Shown: piece by piece, positions 47,538 through 56,346 of the stretch
How positions within the stretch are numbered: position 1 is the first letter of the stretch
Layout: every line of letters starts with the position of its first letter
NCBI RefSeq assembly: GCF_003314995.1
Contig: NZ_QNRH01000002.1
Span: 186,001 to 250,000, forward strand
From: Pseudochrobactrum asaccharolyticum
GTDB taxonomy: Bacteria; Pseudomonadota; Alphaproteobacteria; Rhizobiales; Rhizobiaceae
Length of the DNA stretch: 64,000 nucleotides
Reading direction: 5' to 3'
Program-made: the position numbers and the translations under genes
Notes under the pieces: generated by a model
What the model was told of the DNA's origin: nothing
Databases searched by the model: none
What the model saw: the letters and a program-made list of their open reading frames with translations, nothing else

Positions 47538-48362
47538 ATGACTGACCGCACTTATTACGCGCCAACCGGCGGCGCACCCAAGCAGACACAATTGCTGAGC
47601 GACCGTGCCGTATTCACCGAAGCCTATGCGGTTATCCCTAAAGGTGTGATGATGGATATTGTCACGTCCTGTCTGCCATTCTGGGATAAGACACGGGTCT
47701 GGATTTTGTCGCGCCCGTTATCCGGCTTTGCCGAGAGCTTTGCGCAATATATCGTCGAACTGGAACCACAGGGCGGCAGCGACAAGCCTGAACCTGATCC
47801 GGATGCCGAAGCCGGTATTTTTGTGGTCGAAGGCAATATCGTCATTACGCTTGACGGCAAAGACCATGCCATGCGCGCAGGAAGTTATGCGTTTCTGCCA
47901 CCGAAAAGCCTCTGGACTGTGCGCAATAAAAGCGATGCCACTGCCCGTTTCCACTGGATTCGCAAGAGTTTTGAATATGTGAATGGTCTGGATGTACCGG
48001 AAGCCTTCTTCAAGCATGAATCCGAAGTCGAGCCAGTTGCCATGCCGGACACTGACGGCAAATGGGCAACCACCCGCTTTGTTGACCCAAGCGATCTGCG
48101 CCACGATATGCATGTCAATATCGTCACTTTTGAACCGGGTGCCATCATTCCTTTTGCCGAGACCCATGTAATGGAACATGGCCTTTATGTGCTTGAAGGT
48201 AAAGCGGTTTATCGTCTCAATCAGGACTGGGTCGAGGTCGAGGCCGGTGACTATATGTGGCTGCGCGCTTTCTGTCCGCAAGCCTGCTATGCCGGTGGTC
48301 CGGGCAAGTTCCGCTACCTGCTCTACAAAGACGTCAACCGTCATGTAAAACTCAAAATCTGA
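47538..48362 (+). CDS. allE: (S)-ureidoglycine aminohydrolase (bicupin)
   Basis: 274 residues with two cupin domains. Converts (S)-ureidoglycine to (S)-ureidoglycolate and ammonia in purine/allantoin breakdown, in the cytoplasm with manganese. Resemblance to Escherichia coli AllE runs through the whole protein: WILSRPLSGFAESFAQYIVEL, GIFVVEGNIVITLDGK, the metal-site segment PFAETHVMEHGLYVLEG and the end YLLYKDVNRHVKLKI. The start at 47538 has GGGAGATATT upstream. Stands alone between two terminators, next to a transporter cluster and an amino-acid symporter; no allantoinase or allantoate amidohydrolase gene is seen in the window. Confidence 0.88.
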   Translation: MTDRTYYAPTGGAPKQTQLLSDRAVFTEAYAVIPKGVMMDIVTSCLPFWDKTRVWILSRPLSGFAESFAQYIVELEPQGGSDKPEPDPDAEAGIFVVEGNIVITLDGKDHAMRAGSYAFLPPKSLWTVRNKSDATARFHWIRKSFEYVNGLDVPEAFFKHESEVEPVAMPDTDGKWATTRFVDPSDLRHDMHVNIVTFEPGAIIPFAETHVMEHGLYVLEGKAVYRLNQDWVEVEAGDYMWLRAFCPQACYAGGPGKFRYLLYKDVNRHVKLKI

Positions 48363-48388
48363 CCAGCTAAACAATCATTTTTCACACG

Positions 48389-48429
48389 ACAGCCGCCGGT
48401 TTTACACAGACCGTGCGGCTGTATTTTTT
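48389..48429 (+). terminator. Rho-independent terminator after allE
   Basis: ACAGCCGC pairs with GCGGCTGT and CGGT with ACCG (one bulged base), loop of about 9 bases, followed by ATTTTTT. It begins 27 bases after the allE stop. Confidence 0.8.
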
Positions 48430-48485
48430 GACAGGGCCGGATTTAATTGGCAAAAGCACCACTCTTCAGTCCTTGCTAAAGAACC

Positions 48486-48520
48486 AGAGCGGTTTACATT
48501 CATATTGAATGTAGTGCTCT
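48486..48520. repeat. Small palindromic repeat with AGAGC/GCTCT ends
   Basis: AGAGC...TACATTCA loop TGAATGTA...GCTCT. The AGAGCGGTT start and GCTCT end are shared with the larger palindromic repeats of this window. Lies in the 260-base gap before the AGCS symporter gene, which otherwise shows only the allE terminator. Confidence 0.5.
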
Positions 48521-48622
48521 CAGCAATGAGCTGAATATAAGTAAAAACGATTTATTAAGTCATATTTACCGCAAAACGACATCGTCACCTCAACGGAGGT
48601 GTGACCGGAGCGTATCATACAA

Positions 48623-50020
48623 ATGACGACAATTATTGCCTTTATTAACACGATCCTCTGGGACTATGTCCTGATTTACGGATTGCTTGCTGTCGGGATT
48701 TACTTCTCGGTCAGACTTAAATTCATTCAGCTTCTGCATTTTCCTGAGTTCTTCCGCTCGGTTCTGCGTGCGCCGAAGCGTGATGACAGCGGGATTACCC
48801 CATTTCAGGCACTCTGTACCAGCCTTGCCTCCCGTGTCGGTACCGGCAATATCGCCGGTGTGGCGGTTGCGCTTTATCTCGGTGGTGCCGGCGCAATTTT
48901 CTGGATGTGGATTGTCGCTTTCGTCGGTATGGCAACAGCCTATTCTGAAAGCACTCTGGCACAGCTTTATAAAATCCGTGATGCGAATGGCCAGTTCCGT
49001 GGCGGCCCGGCCTATTATATTTCCAAAGGCCTGAAAGCCCCATGGATCGCTGTCATCTTTTCGGCCTGCCTGATCCTCGCCTTTGGCCTGGTGTTTAATG
49101 CTGTGCAAGCTAATGCCATTGCCGATGCCATGAACGGCTCCTTCGGCTTCTCCAAAATAGCGGTCGGCATTGTGATTGCGGCACTTGCCGGTATCGTCAT
49201 CTTCGGCGGTATCCGCCAGATCGCCCGTGTGGCCGAACTGGTTGTGCCGTTTATGGCAGCCATTTATCTCGGCGTAGCGCTCTATGTGCTGATTGCCAAT
49301 ATTACCGAAGTTCCGGCTTTGCTTGCGCTGATTGTCAAAAGCGCCTTTGGTGTGGAAGCCGCGGCGGGCGGTATCGCCGGTGCGCTGATGAATGGTGTGA
49401 AACGCGGACTGTTCTCAAATGAAGCCGGTATGGGCTCTGCGCCGAATATCGCGGCCTCTGCTACGCCTAATCCGCACCATCCGTCCGCACAGGGTTTTGT
49501 GCAGGCGCTCGGTGTATTCATTGATACAATTCTGATCTGTACTGCAACAGCGATCATGATCCTGCTGTCGCACAAACTGGCACCCAATTCCGGTCTCACC
49601 GGCACGCTTCTGACACAGGAAGCCATGACTGTGCATATCGGCTGGTTCGGCAGCTATTTCATCAGTATTGCGATCTTCTTCTTCGCCTTCACCTCGATTA
49701 TCGGCAATTACGCTTATGCGGAAAATGCCATGATTTATCTCGGAGCCGGTAAACGTTTGTGGATCTCACTACTGCGCTGCGGCACATTGCTGATGGTCGT
49801 CTGGGGTGCCTATGAAAGCATTCTCACCGTGTTCAACGCAGCCGATGCGGCTATGGGTCTGATGGCAACCATCAACCTGATTGCTATTGCACTGCTCTCT
49901 GGCACAGTTGTGAAAGTGACCAAGGATTATTTCGACCAGCAAAAATCCGGCACACCGCATTTCACGCTCAAGGACTATCCTGAGCTGAAAGGCAAAGTCG
50001 ACGGCGAAATCTGGAAGTAA
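48623..50020 (+). CDS. Sodium:alanine/glycine symporter (AGCS family)
   Basis: 465 residues, about 11 membrane helices. Family signature near residue 75: TSLASRVGTGNIAGVAVAL, with GAIFWMWIVAFVGMATAYSE and RGLFSNEAGMGSAPNIAASA. Imports small neutral amino acids (Ala, Gly, sometimes Gln) with sodium. Ribosome site is weak (GGAG 12 bases upstream of the ATG). Monocistronic by context: allE terminator before it, bidirectional terminator after it. Uptake of glycine next to a glycine-ureide enzyme gene is suggestive but unproven. Confidence 0.92.
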   Translation: MTTIIAFINTILWDYVLIYGLLAVGIYFSVRLKFIQLLHFPEFFRSVLRAPKRDDSGITPFQALCTSLASRVGTGNIAGVAVALYLGGAGAIFWMWIVAFVGMATAYSESTLAQLYKIRDANGQFRGGPAYYISKGLKAPWIAVIFSACLILAFGLVFNAVQANAIADAMNGSFGFSKIAVGIVIAALAGIVIFGGIRQIARVAELVVPFMAAIYLGVALYVLIANITEVPALLALIVKSAFGVEAAAGGIAGALMNGVKRGLFSNEAGMGSAPNIAASATPNPHHPSAQGFVQALGVFIDTILICTATAIMILLSHKLAPNSGLTGTLLTQEAMTVHIGWFGSYFISIAIFFFAFTSIIGNYAYAENAMIYLGAGKRLWISLLRCGTLLMVVWGAYESILTVFNAADAAMGLMATINLIAIALLSGTVVKVTKDYFDQQKSGTPHFTLKDYPELKGKVDGEIWK

Positions 50021-50036
50021 CCACCAATCATAAAAT

Positions 50037-50066
50037 AGGCCGCTTCAAACTGAAGCGGCCTGTTTT
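50037..50066. terminator. Bidirectional terminator
   Basis: Perfect 11-bp stem AGGCCGCTTCA with its complement, 3-base loop, then GTTTTATTT on the plus strand and TATTTTA on the minus strand. Lies between the convergent symporter gene and the ABC ATPase gene. Confidence 0.8.
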
Positions 50067-50078
50067 ATTTAGCTGGCC

Positions 50079-50138
50079 TTTATTTTTACGCATTATCCAA
50101 CGCAAAACCGCTTCACACTTTTGCTGGAAATGCTCTAG
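50079..50138. repeat. Half copy of the palindromic repeat, overlapping a stop codon
   Basis: TTTATTTTTACGCATTATCC, then CCGCTTCACACTTTTG and GGAAATGCTCTAG. It matches the right half of the copy at 23393-23497 with a few differences. The minus-strand TAG stop of the ABC ATPase gene (50135-50137) is formed by its terminal TAGAGC. Confidence 0.6.
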
Positions 50139-51214
50139 GCAGCCTGTTCTTTTTCAGCACGCTTCTTGGCGAAAAGCCCTAATCGTTGCTGCAATTTCTC
50201 CGCACCGGATGCGAAATGTGCCGCATGTTTGAAAGCATGTACCTGTGCTTCAAAATGGCAGGCAACCTGCTGACCGGTACCTAAATTCTTCAATTCAGGC
50301 ACCTGCTGCTTGCACAAATCCTGTGCCAGCGGACAACGGGTGTGAAAACGGCAACCGGAAGGCGGATTGAGCGGGCTTGGCACATCACCACCCAGCACTT
50401 TCCATGAGCCGCGTGAGGCCGGATCAGGCTGCGGCGCGGCAGACAGCAAAGCCTGCGTATAAGGATGACGCGGATTATTATAAAGCTGATGCTTATCGGC
50501 AATCTCCACCACCTGCCCCAGATACATCACTGCCACACGGTCAGCCATATGTTTGACCACCGGCAGCCCGTGCGAGATAAACAGGTAGGACAGCCCCATT
50601 TCTTTCTGCAAATCTTTGAGCAGATTGACCACCTGCGCCTGAATGGACACATCGAGCGCCGAGACCGGCTCATCACAGACGATCAGTTTCGGCGACAGTG
50701 AAAGCGCTCGGGCAATACCGATACGCTGACGCTGCCCGCCGGAAAATTCATGCGGGTAGCGTGCAGCATGATACGGTGCCAGATCGACACGGCGCAGCAG
50801 TTCAATCACCCGCTCACGGCGCGAAGCATCCGTCCCGACCCCGTGTACCAGCATCGGCTCGGCAATCAGTTCACCCACAGTCATACGTGGATTGAGGCTG
50901 GCATAAGGGTCCTGAAACACCACCTGCATTTTGCGACGCAGATCACGCAGTTTGGTGCCGCTGGCATTGGTGACATCTTCGCCCTCGAACAGAACCCGAC
51001 CGGCGGTCGGCTCCAGTAATCGCAGCGCCAGACGGGCAGTGGTGGATTTTCCGCAACCGCTTTCGCCCACAATTGCCAGTGTCTCACCCGGCATCAGCTT
51101 GAAAGAAACTTCGTCCACAGCACGGACTGTGCCGACCACTTTTTGCCGGATCAGACCTTTTTTGACAGGGAAATGTTTGGAAATGCCTTGCAGCTCCAGA
51201 AGGGGTTGTGTCAT
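50135..51214 (-). CDS. Peptide/opine-type ABC transporter ATPase (DppF/OppF-like)
   Basis: 359 residues. Walker [21 protein letters not shown], signature [13 protein letters not shown], Walker [13 protein letters not shown], and the tail [15 protein letters not shown] with VACHFE. The last 35 residues ([21 protein letters not shown] and on) extend beyond the usual end; the stop lies in a palindromic repeat, so the tail may have been altered by repeat insertion. It overlaps the partner ATPase gene by 4 bases. Last gene of the operon starting at 58965. Confidence 0.92.
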   Translation of the reverse strand: MTQPLLELQGISKHFPVKKGLIRQKVVGTVRAVDEVSFKLMPGETLAIVGESGCGKSTTARLALRLLEPTAGRVLFEGEDVTNASGTKLRDLRRKMQVVFQDPYASLNPRMTVGELIAEPMLVHGVGTDASRRERVIELLRRVDLAPYHAARYPHEFSGGQRQRIGIARALSLSPKLIVCDEPVSALDVSIQAQVVNLLKDLQKEMGLSYLFISHGLPVVKHMADRVAVMYLGQVVEIADKHQLYNNPRHPYTQALLSAAPQPDPASRGSWKVLGGDVPSPLNPPSGCRFHTRCPLAQDLCKQQVPELKNLGTGQQVACHFEAQVHAFKHAAHFASGAEKLQQRLGLFAKKRAEKEQAA

Positions 51215-52191
51215 ACGAAATCCTCCACCGGTGCTTTATGGCAGGCAACAAGATGATTGCTTTGGAGTTCATGCAGAGCAGGCAGGCTCACGGTGCATTC
51301 CTCATCGGAAAACGGACAGCGCGGATTGAACCGGCAACCGGATGGCAGGCGAAACGGTGGCGGCACAACACCGCTGATTGCCACCAGCCGGTCAACATCC
51401 TCATCCATACGCGGCATCGAGCCCATCAGACCAATGGTATAGGGATGCTGCGGGTCCTTAAAAATCGCATTAACAGAAGCGCGTTCCGCCACTTTACCGG
51501 CATACATCACCGCCACATCATCGGCGACTTGCGCCACCACACCCAGATCATGGGTAATGAGGATGATGGCCATGTTGGTTTCCTGCTGCAACTCACGCAG
51601 CAGATTGAGAATCTGCGCCTGAATGGTCACATCAAGTGCCGTTGTCGGCTCATCAGCGATCAGCAATACAGGTTTACAAACCAGTGCCATTGCAATCATC
51701 ACACGCTGGCGCATACCACCGGACAGCTGATGCGGATACTCATCAAAACGGCGTTCCGGTGCAGGAATACGTACTTTGCGCAGCGCTTCAATCGCTTCCT
51801 CACGCATTTCCTTGTAAGATTTTTTATGATGCGCCTGTAGGGCCTCAACCAGCTGATAGCCGATTGTATGCACCGGATTGAGCGAAGTCATCGGCTCCTG
51901 AAAGATCATCGCAATGCGGTTGCCGCGCAGCTTGCGCATCTCATCGGGCGACAGTTTCAGGAGATCCTGCCCTTCGAAAATCACCTCACCGCCGGCATTC
52001 TTGCCCGGTGGCGGCACCAGTCCCATGACAGACAGCGACAGCATGGATTTACCGCAACCGCTCTCCCCCACAATACCCAGTGTCTTGCCGCGCTCAACCT
52101 TCAGAGAAATACCATCCACCGCACGGATAACACCGTTCGGGGTTTTAAATTCCGTGACGAGATTGCGGATTTCGAGAACCGGTTCTGTCAT
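51211..52191 (-). CDS. Peptide/opine-type ABC transporter ATPase (DppD/OppD-like)
   Basis: 326 residues. Walker [24 protein letters not shown], signature [12 protein letters not shown], Walker [14 protein letters not shown]-terminal [15 protein letters not shown] and LVACH. Complete. It lies 88 bases downstream of an amidohydrolase gene, with a hairpin and a tandem repeat in the gap, on the same strand. Confidence 0.93.
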   Translation of the reverse strand: MTEPVLEIRNLVTEFKTPNGVIRAVDGISLKVERGKTLGIVGESGCGKSMLSLSVMGLVPPPGKNAGGEVIFEGQDLLKLSPDEMRKLRGNRIAMIFQEPMTSLNPVHTIGYQLVEALQAHHKKSYKEMREEAIEALRKVRIPAPERRFDEYPHQLSGGMRQRVMIAMALVCKPVLLIADEPTTALDVTIQAQILNLLRELQQETNMAIILITHDLGVVAQVADDVAVMYAGKVAERASVNAIFKDPQHPYTIGLMGSMPRMDEDVDRLVAISGVVPPPFRLPSGCRFNPRCPFSDEECTVSLPALHELQSNHLVACHKAPVEDFV

Positions 52192-52206
52192 ATAGTCTTC
52201 TCCAAG

Positions 52207-52230
52207 CCGGTCATATTTTCATATGACCGG
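52207..52230. other. Intra-operon hairpin
   Basis: Perfect 10-bp stem CCGGTCATAT with its complement and a 4-base loop TTTC, in the gap between amidohydrolase and DppD-like genes. No T-run on the minus strand; likely an RNA-processing or stabilising hairpin. Confidence 0.5.
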
Positions 52231-52239
52231 AATATTGCT

Positions 52240-52291
52240 TTGGCTTGCTTACGCAAGGCCAGATTTTGGGTTGGCTTGCTCACGCAAGGCC
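52240..52291. repeat. Two direct 21-bp repeats across an amidohydrolase stop codon
   Basis: Copies at 52240-52260 and 52271-52291 differ at one base and have a period of 31. Each contains CTTGC/GCAAG arms. The right copy includes the last codons and the TGA stop of the amidohydrolase gene; the left copy lies just beyond it and would read TAA at the same place. Looks like a local tandem duplication of the gene end. Confidence 0.65.
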
Positions 52292-53716
52292 GGAAAATGA
52301 ATGCGGAGCGTAAGCAGTCACAGGGCGTTTCGCCCAGTCTTCCTGCGATGCCCGTTGAACTGTACGTTGCTGTGCGGCATGGAGATCTTCGGCGGCCTGT
52401 TCAAAATCAATCGTCAGGCATTGGCCTTTTTCGACCACCTTCTCGCCGCCGACATAGACCGTATCCACAGCGCGCTCGGCTGCGGCATAGATCATGCTGC
52501 GGATCGGGTCATAGCCCGGGCGCATCATCGGATGCGCGAGATTGACCAATACAAGATCGGCGTTACAGCCGGTTTCCAGACGCCCGATATCATCACGTCC
52601 GAGCAGATCAGCACCACCCACAGTCGCTGCGGTGAAAATCTCGCCGGAAGTAACGGTACGCGGGTTTTCAGCCATCATCCGCGCCACGTAGCCGACATGG
52701 CGCATCTCTTCGAGCATATTATGCGGATAGGTATCGGTGCCGATGCCAAGGCGCACACCGGCGCGCAGGTAACGGCCGAAATCTCGCATGGCTATACCAC
52801 GGCGCATAAACACAGTCGGGCAATGGGCAACCGCTGTGCGGGTTTCCACCAGCAGATCAAGATCGCGGCGCGTATGCCAGCTGTTGCGCGGATAATCGTC
52901 GAGGAAAATCCCGTGGCTGACAATGCTGGTCTCGCCCAAAACATCAAGCTGCTCCAGCCATTGCACCGGCGAAACACCGTGACGACGGGTGATTTCATGA
53001 AACTCTACGGTCGATTGTGCGGCATGAATTTGCCACGGAATTTTGCGGCGCTGCGCTTCTGCATAGCTCTCTTTGATCAGGCCTTCGCTGCAAGTGTCAA
53101 TCTGTGCCGGACACAGCATCGAGAACAGACGACCGGACGGGTGCGCCTCTGCGGCATCCACCATTTCCAGTGCCTGTGCCATGGCTTTTTCGCCAACGGC
53201 CTCATCCCATTCATATTCAACCACATGGCCGTTTTTGGTGTACCAGCGCGCCGTGCGGAACATAGGCGTGATACAGACGCGCAGACCGCTCTGCCCTGCC
53301 AGATCAATCCATGACGGATGTGCAACGGAGAGATCAGCCAGTGTTGTAACGCCGGATTTCAGCAGTTCCGCATAGGCAACTTTCCATGCAGCCTCTGCGC
53401 CTTCTGCATCCGGACGGATAATCGGCATGAATTCGTAAAGCGCGGAATTATACAGACCCGGAGAACCGAGTTCATCGAGAATGCTCTTGTTCAACGGTTC
53501 GCTTGCAGGATGGGAATGGATATTGACCAGACCCGGCATGACCATAAAGCCACGACCGTCCTGTTCTGTATCGGCTGCACCGGCATAGCCCGTACCGACA
53601 TAGGTCAGTTTGCCGTTTTCAAAAGCGATATCGGCATTTTTTACATAGATATGGCTTTGGCTGTCCTTATCCCATGCAACGACAATATCCGCGTTTCTGA
53701 TAACTGTTACACTCAC
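52280..53716 (-). CDS. Metal-dependent amidohydrolase (deaminase/chlorohydrolase-like), GTG start
   Basis: 478 residues of the AtzB/TrzN/guanine-deaminase branch of the amidohydrolase superfamily. Metal motif H67-x-H69 (GLVNIHSHPAS), later His in WQIHAAQS and IVSHGIFLD, and the Asp in LGIGTDTYPHNM. Such enzymes deaminate or dechlorinate purines, pyrimidines or triazines. The start is GTG at 53716, with GGGGAG upstream; no in-frame ATG is near. It is embedded in an ABC transporter operon between the binding protein and ATPase genes, so it should act on the imported compound. Cytoplasmic. Exact substrate unknown. Confidence 0.87.
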   Translation of the reverse strand: MSVTVIRNADIVVAWDKDSQSHIYVKNADIAFENGKLTYVGTGYAGAADTEQDGRGFMVMPGLVNIHSHPASEPLNKSILDELGSPGLYNSALYEFMPIIRPDAEGAEAAWKVAYAELLKSGVTTLADLSVAHPSWIDLAGQSGLRVCITPMFRTARWYTKNGHVVEYEWDEAVGEKAMAQALEMVDAAEAHPSGRLFSMLCPAQIDTCSEGLIKESYAEAQRRKIPWQIHAAQSTVEFHEITRRHGVSPVQWLEQLDVLGETSIVSHGIFLDDYPRNSWHTRRDLDLLVETRTAVAHCPTVFMRRGIAMRDFGRYLRAGVRLGIGTDTYPHNMLEEMRHVGYVARMMAENPRTVTSGEIFTAATVGGADLLGRDDIGRLETGCNADLVLVNLAHPMMRPGYDPIRSMIYAAAERAVDTVYVGGEKVVEKGQCLTIDFEQAAEDLHAAQQRTVQRASQEDWAKRPVTAYAPHSFSGLA

Positions 53717-53749
53717 CGCATCACTCCCCTGCGCCTGAATTCCCGATTT

Positions 53750-53787
53750 AAGATTGCGGCACTGCCTCCTCGCAATGCCGCAATCTT
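53750..53787 (-). other. Intra-operon hairpin after the binding-protein gene
   Basis: Perfect 12-bp stem AAGATTGCGGCA with its complement and a 14-base loop, 6 bases after the binding-protein stop on the minus strand. No strong T-run follows. It probably protects the binding-protein message or lowers read-through, as the plus-strand system has at 42677. Confidence 0.6.
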
Positions 53788-53792
53788 TGTTT

Positions 53793-55385
53793 TTAGCGTT
53801 TCAGAGAAATATCCAGACCTTTATAGATACCGGCACCATAGATACCGTGTGCCTTGGCACCTTCCACACGATCACCGGAAATCAGCCACATTGGCTCGGA
53901 CGACAATGTGACCCAGACATTGGCCTCGGTCAGGTTACGCTGCAGAGTTGCCAGCGCCTCGTGACGCTCTTCCTTGCTGGTGGTGGTTGCCGCTTTACGG
54001 ATCAGCTCATCCGTTGCCGGATCTTTCCAGTTCATGCGGTTTGGTGTCGGTGCCTGACGGCTTGGGAAATACAGACCAATCGCTTCAAGGGCAGTCAGCG
54101 CCGGATAGTTCATATAGAACGCATCAAATTCCTGCGTTGCCATCTTGCCCCAGCCGACAGTCGCATCCCAGAGCTGGATTTTCATGTCGATACCGACTTT
54201 GCGCAGATCAGCCTGCATGGCCTCACTCACAGTCGGATTGGTCGCATTGCGCAAACCATAGACAAGGAAAGTGGCTTTCTGACCGTCTTTTTCACGGATA
54301 CCGTCGCCGCCCATTTTCCAGCCGGCTTCTTCCAGCATTTTATTGGCGCCGTCCTGATCAAAGGCAGGCGTCAGCTTGGCGGATTCCGGATCAAAATCAA
54401 TGATCGCCGGATTAACGAGCGAGCGCATTTCCTTACCATGACCGAAATACACAGCCTGTGTAATCGCGGCTTTGTTGGTCGCCATATTCACAGCTTTACG
54501 GATCACCGGATCAGACACCACAGGCTTATCGATCTTGAAGCCCATGAACATGTCATAGATATAGTTTTCCTGCTTGGAAACGCTGATACCCGGCATGCTT
54601 TCCATTGTAGTCAGCGCAATTGGCGGCATGTAATAGGTCATATCCGCCTGACGTGCTTGAATAGCTGCCATCAATGTGTTGGCCTCAGGAATAATACGCC
54701 AGACAATCTCGTCGATCTGCGGGCTTGGATTTTTATAGAAGGACGGCCCCCATGTATAATGCGGGTTCTTCTTCAGCTTCAGTTCCTGACGTGGTTGCCA
54801 GCTGACCCAGCAATAAGGGCCGGTGCCGTTGAAGCCCTGCACACCGAAATTTTCACCAAGCTTTTCAACAGTCGCTTTGTCCACAACGGATGAGAACGGC
54901 ATGGTCAGCTGCGGCAGAAGATCGGAATAAGGCTCTTCCAGCTGATAGATAACGGTGTAATCATCCTGAGCGGTTACACTCTTCACCTTACCGCCACGGA
55001 AAGCGGTTGGTGAGCGTTTTTCAGGATTTTGCCAGCGCTCAATCGTATAAACCACATCCGCAGCCGTCATCGGACGACCATCGCAGAACTTGACGTCTTT
55101 GCGCAGGTTAAATGTATAGGTTGTGCCATCGTCAGACACGGTCCAGCTGTCAGCCAGACCCGGCTTGATGGTTTTCATATCGAAATCGAGCGATACCAGC
55201 GTATCACCCAGCATCGACATGACTTCGACCATCGCCGTTGCGGTCGAACGGATCGGATCGTAATTATCCGCATCGATCACACGCAGGATCGACAAAGGCG
55301 CTTTGGTCTGAGCATAAGCTGCGCCGGTCATCACAGCTGTCGCTGCCACACCCGCAGTCAAAACGGAAGTCAGATATTTTTTCAT
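53793..55385 (-). CDS. Extracellular solute-binding protein, family 5
   Basis: 530 residues. Signal peptide MKKYLTSVLTAGVAATAVM up to AAYA, then family 5 features: FNLRKDVKFCDGRPMTAADV, FNGTGPYCWVSW, and VIRKAVNMATNKAAIT. The start at 55385 has AGGAGG 7 bases upstream. Fourth gene of a seven-gene operon with two permeases upstream and an amidohydrolase and two ATPases downstream. No lipobox. Ligand unknown; the two amidohydrolases in the operon point to an amide-, ureido- or ring-nitrogen compound. Confidence 0.92.
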   Translation of the reverse strand: MKKYLTSVLTAGVAATAVMTGAAYAQTKAPLSILRVIDADNYDPIRSTATAMVEVMSMLGDTLVSLDFDMKTIKPGLADSWTVSDDGTTYTFNLRKDVKFCDGRPMTAADVVYTIERWQNPEKRSPTAFRGGKVKSVTAQDDYTVIYQLEEPYSDLLPQLTMPFSSVVDKATVEKLGENFGVQGFNGTGPYCWVSWQPRQELKLKKNPHYTWGPSFYKNPSPQIDEIVWRIIPEANTLMAAIQARQADMTYYMPPIALTTMESMPGISVSKQENYIYDMFMGFKIDKPVVSDPVIRKAVNMATNKAAITQAVYFGHGKEMRSLVNPAIIDFDPESAKLTPAFDQDGANKMLEEAGWKMGGDGIREKDGQKATFLVYGLRNATNPTVSEAMQADLRKVGIDMKIQLWDATVGWGKMATQEFDAFYMNYPALTALEAIGLYFPSRQAPTPNRMNWKDPATDELIRKAATTTSKEERHEALATLQRNLTEANVWVTLSSEPMWLISGDRVEGAKAHGIYGAGIYKGLDISLKR

Positions 55386-55443
55386 TTTAGTCCTCCTGAA
55401 GAGGCGTCCGCTGTTCTGTGCAGTGGTCCGCCGCCAAAATGAT

Positions 55444-56346
55444 TTATTTACGCAGTTTCGGATCAAGCGCGTCACGTAAGGAGTCCCCCAACACGTTAAA
55501 CGCCAGAACGATAATGAAGATCATCAGGCTTGGCAGAACCGAGACATGCGGAGCGAAGAACAGGAAGTTACGTCCTTCCGATGCCATAGCACCGAGTTCT
55601 GCTGTCGGCGGCTGTGCGCCAAGCCCGATAAATGAAAGCGCTGCGCCGAGCAGGATCACCTGTCCGAAACGAAGCGTTACAAACACGAAGATTGATGACA
55701 GGCAGTTCGGCAGCACATATTTGAAAATGATGCGGCTGTCGGACATGCCGAGCGAATGCGCACTTTCAATATAATCCTGCTGCAACACCACAATCGCACC
55801 GCCGCGCACCACGCGCGCCATCAGCGGCACCGTCGCAATCGACAGCGCGATGATAACGGCAGTGAGACCCGGGCCAAAGATCGCGGCAATGGCCAAGCCG
55901 AACAAAATAGCCGGAAAGGACAACAACACATCCATGAAGCGCATCAGTAAACCGCTCCAGCGGGTGTAATAAGCGGCAACGAAACCGATAATTCCGCCAA
56001 CAACACAACCGAAGAACACCGACACAAAGCCCATGAACAGAGTGGTGCGGATGCCATAAAGCAGACGCGTAATCATATCGCGTCCCTGCCCGTCAGTACC
56101 GAGCAGATAGCCTGCCTCACCCACCGGCTTCAGCATCATTCCAAGATTACCGCCATAGGGATCTTCCGGTGCCAGCCACGGGGCAAACAACCCGCAAAAC
56201 AGGGTCAGCACCACAAGGCTCAAAGCGATCACCGAACCGGTATCGGACAACAGCATGCGTAAAACGCTGACACGCTTGAAAGCAATTTCCTGTTCCGCCG
56301 GTACAGCAGCCTGATCAGGCGTTGTTTTTGCAACACTGGTCATCAT
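55444..56346 (-). CDS. ABC transporter permease (DppC/OppC-like)
   Basis: 300 residues. First helix IALSLVVLTLFCGLFAPWLAP, then YLLGTDGQGRDMITRLLYGIR, and a five-helix domain with coupling loop YIESAHSLGMSDSRIIFKYVLPN-like sequence around residue 200. Ends LGDSLRDALDPKLRK. Its start overlaps the other permease gene by 4 bases; the binding-protein gene begins 58 bases downstream. Confidence 0.92.
   Translation of the reverse strand: MMTSVAKTTPDQAAVPAEQEIAFKRVSVLRMLLSDTGSVIALSLVVLTLFCGLFAPWLAPEDPYGGNLGMMLKPVGEAGYLLGTDGQGRDMITRLLYGIRTTLFMGFVSVFFGCVVGGIIGFVAAYYTRWSGLLMRFMDVLLSFPAILFGLAIAAIFGPGLTAVIIALSIATVPLMARVVRGGAIVVLQQDYIESAHSLGMSDSRIIFKYVLPNCLSSIFVFVTLRFGQVILLGAALSFIGLGAQPPTAELGAMASEGRNFLFFAPHVSVLPSLMIFIIVLAFNVLGDSLRDALDPKLRK

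Noticed and set aside
52240-52291. CRISPR-like repeat unit
   Set aside because: Only two copies, 10-base spacing between them, and overlap with a coding end; no cas genes.
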